From positions 1,146,504-1,210,503 of the forward strand of contig NW_008710049.1 in the NCBI RefSeq assembly GCF_000327385.1: a stretch of DNA of 64,000 nt. The letters run 5' to 3'. Both the position numbers and the translations under genes were made by a program. This document shows positions 63,840 to 64,000 of the stretch, one piece after another. This DNA comes from Lottia gigantea (taxonomy: Eukaryota > Mollusca > Gastropoda > Lottiidae). The first letter of the stretch is position 1. Each line of letters starts with the position of its first letter. A model generated the notes under the pieces. It made no database searches and was not told where the DNA came from. It saw only the letters and a list, made by a program, of their open reading frames with translations.

Positions 63840-63960
63840 AATATTGGGTGTTGTAATAACAGTCAGATTTTAAATGTTTCGCTTTGTTGTAACGTTTGTC
63901 GGCTTCGCCTGAGCTTTTGTAACTCTGCAAAACAGAGTGTAGTAATTTGATCATAATTAT
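63840..63960. repeat. Fragment of a dispersed repeat with small hairpin
   Basis: GTCGGCTTCGCCTGAGC is followed by ACTCTGCAAAACAGAGT, a perfect 6-bp stem with a short loop. I recall this pair of motifs as a recurrent repeat in bivalve DNA. Only one copy is present here. Confidence 0.35.
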
Positions 63961-64000
63961 TAACATTTTATCAAATGATTTGTAGAATAAGGTAGCCTAA

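Overview
The window looks like intron-rich, AT-rich metazoan nuclear DNA, most likely from a mollusc and probably a bivalve. The reasons are a spliced neuropeptide GPCR gene with GTAAGT donors and a 15 kb intron, a tRNA-derived SINE, and several short non-autonomous elements of kinds I associate with mollusc genomes. Nothing in it is prokaryotic. At roughly one-third GC, open frames of up to about 100 codons are expected by chance in 64 kb, so nearly all bare ORFs were discounted.

The only gene I can name is a tachykinin (neurokinin-type) receptor on the minus strand. Coding exon 1 (20782-21221: N-terminus, TM1-TM3, ending inside the DRY motif) and exon 2 (5229-5447: rest of DRY, ICL2, TM4, ECL2 start) join in phase across a 15.3 kb intron. 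The exons for TM5-TM7 and the C-tail must lie left of position 1. The leader just upstream of the ATG holds a short upstream ORF.

Left part (1-22 kb): a 33-bp minisatellite, a foldback MITE, the receptor exons, and within the large intron a full-length-looking SINE, a duplicated 219-bp repeat, its dispersed relative, and a decayed coding remnant.

Middle part (22-42 kb): a few short minus-strand candidate exons with plausible splice sites (22.7, 24.2, 33.5, 38.6 and 40.1 kb), some phase-compatible, which may be an unrecognised gene upstream of the receptor. There is also a 23-bp satellite-like array with clear higher-order structure, a possible solo LTR fossil, a pogo/Tigger-type transposon fragment, an element ending in GTGGGCGTATA, and a 78-bp near-perfect palindrome.

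Right part (42-64 kb): no gene recognised. It is dominated by three tandem arrays (13-bp-based at 51.3-52.0 kb, 56-bp at 55.2-55.6 kb, 28-bp at 56.1-58.1 kb), a hAT-like MITE, a TTAA-flanked MITE, a second GTGGGCGTATA element, and a 550-bp insert flanked by 13-bp target-site duplications.

No convincing new multi-gene system is visible. The most interesting signals are the higher-order organisation of the arrays, the TSD-flanked retroposed insert, the palindrome and the possible unannotated minus-strand gene.
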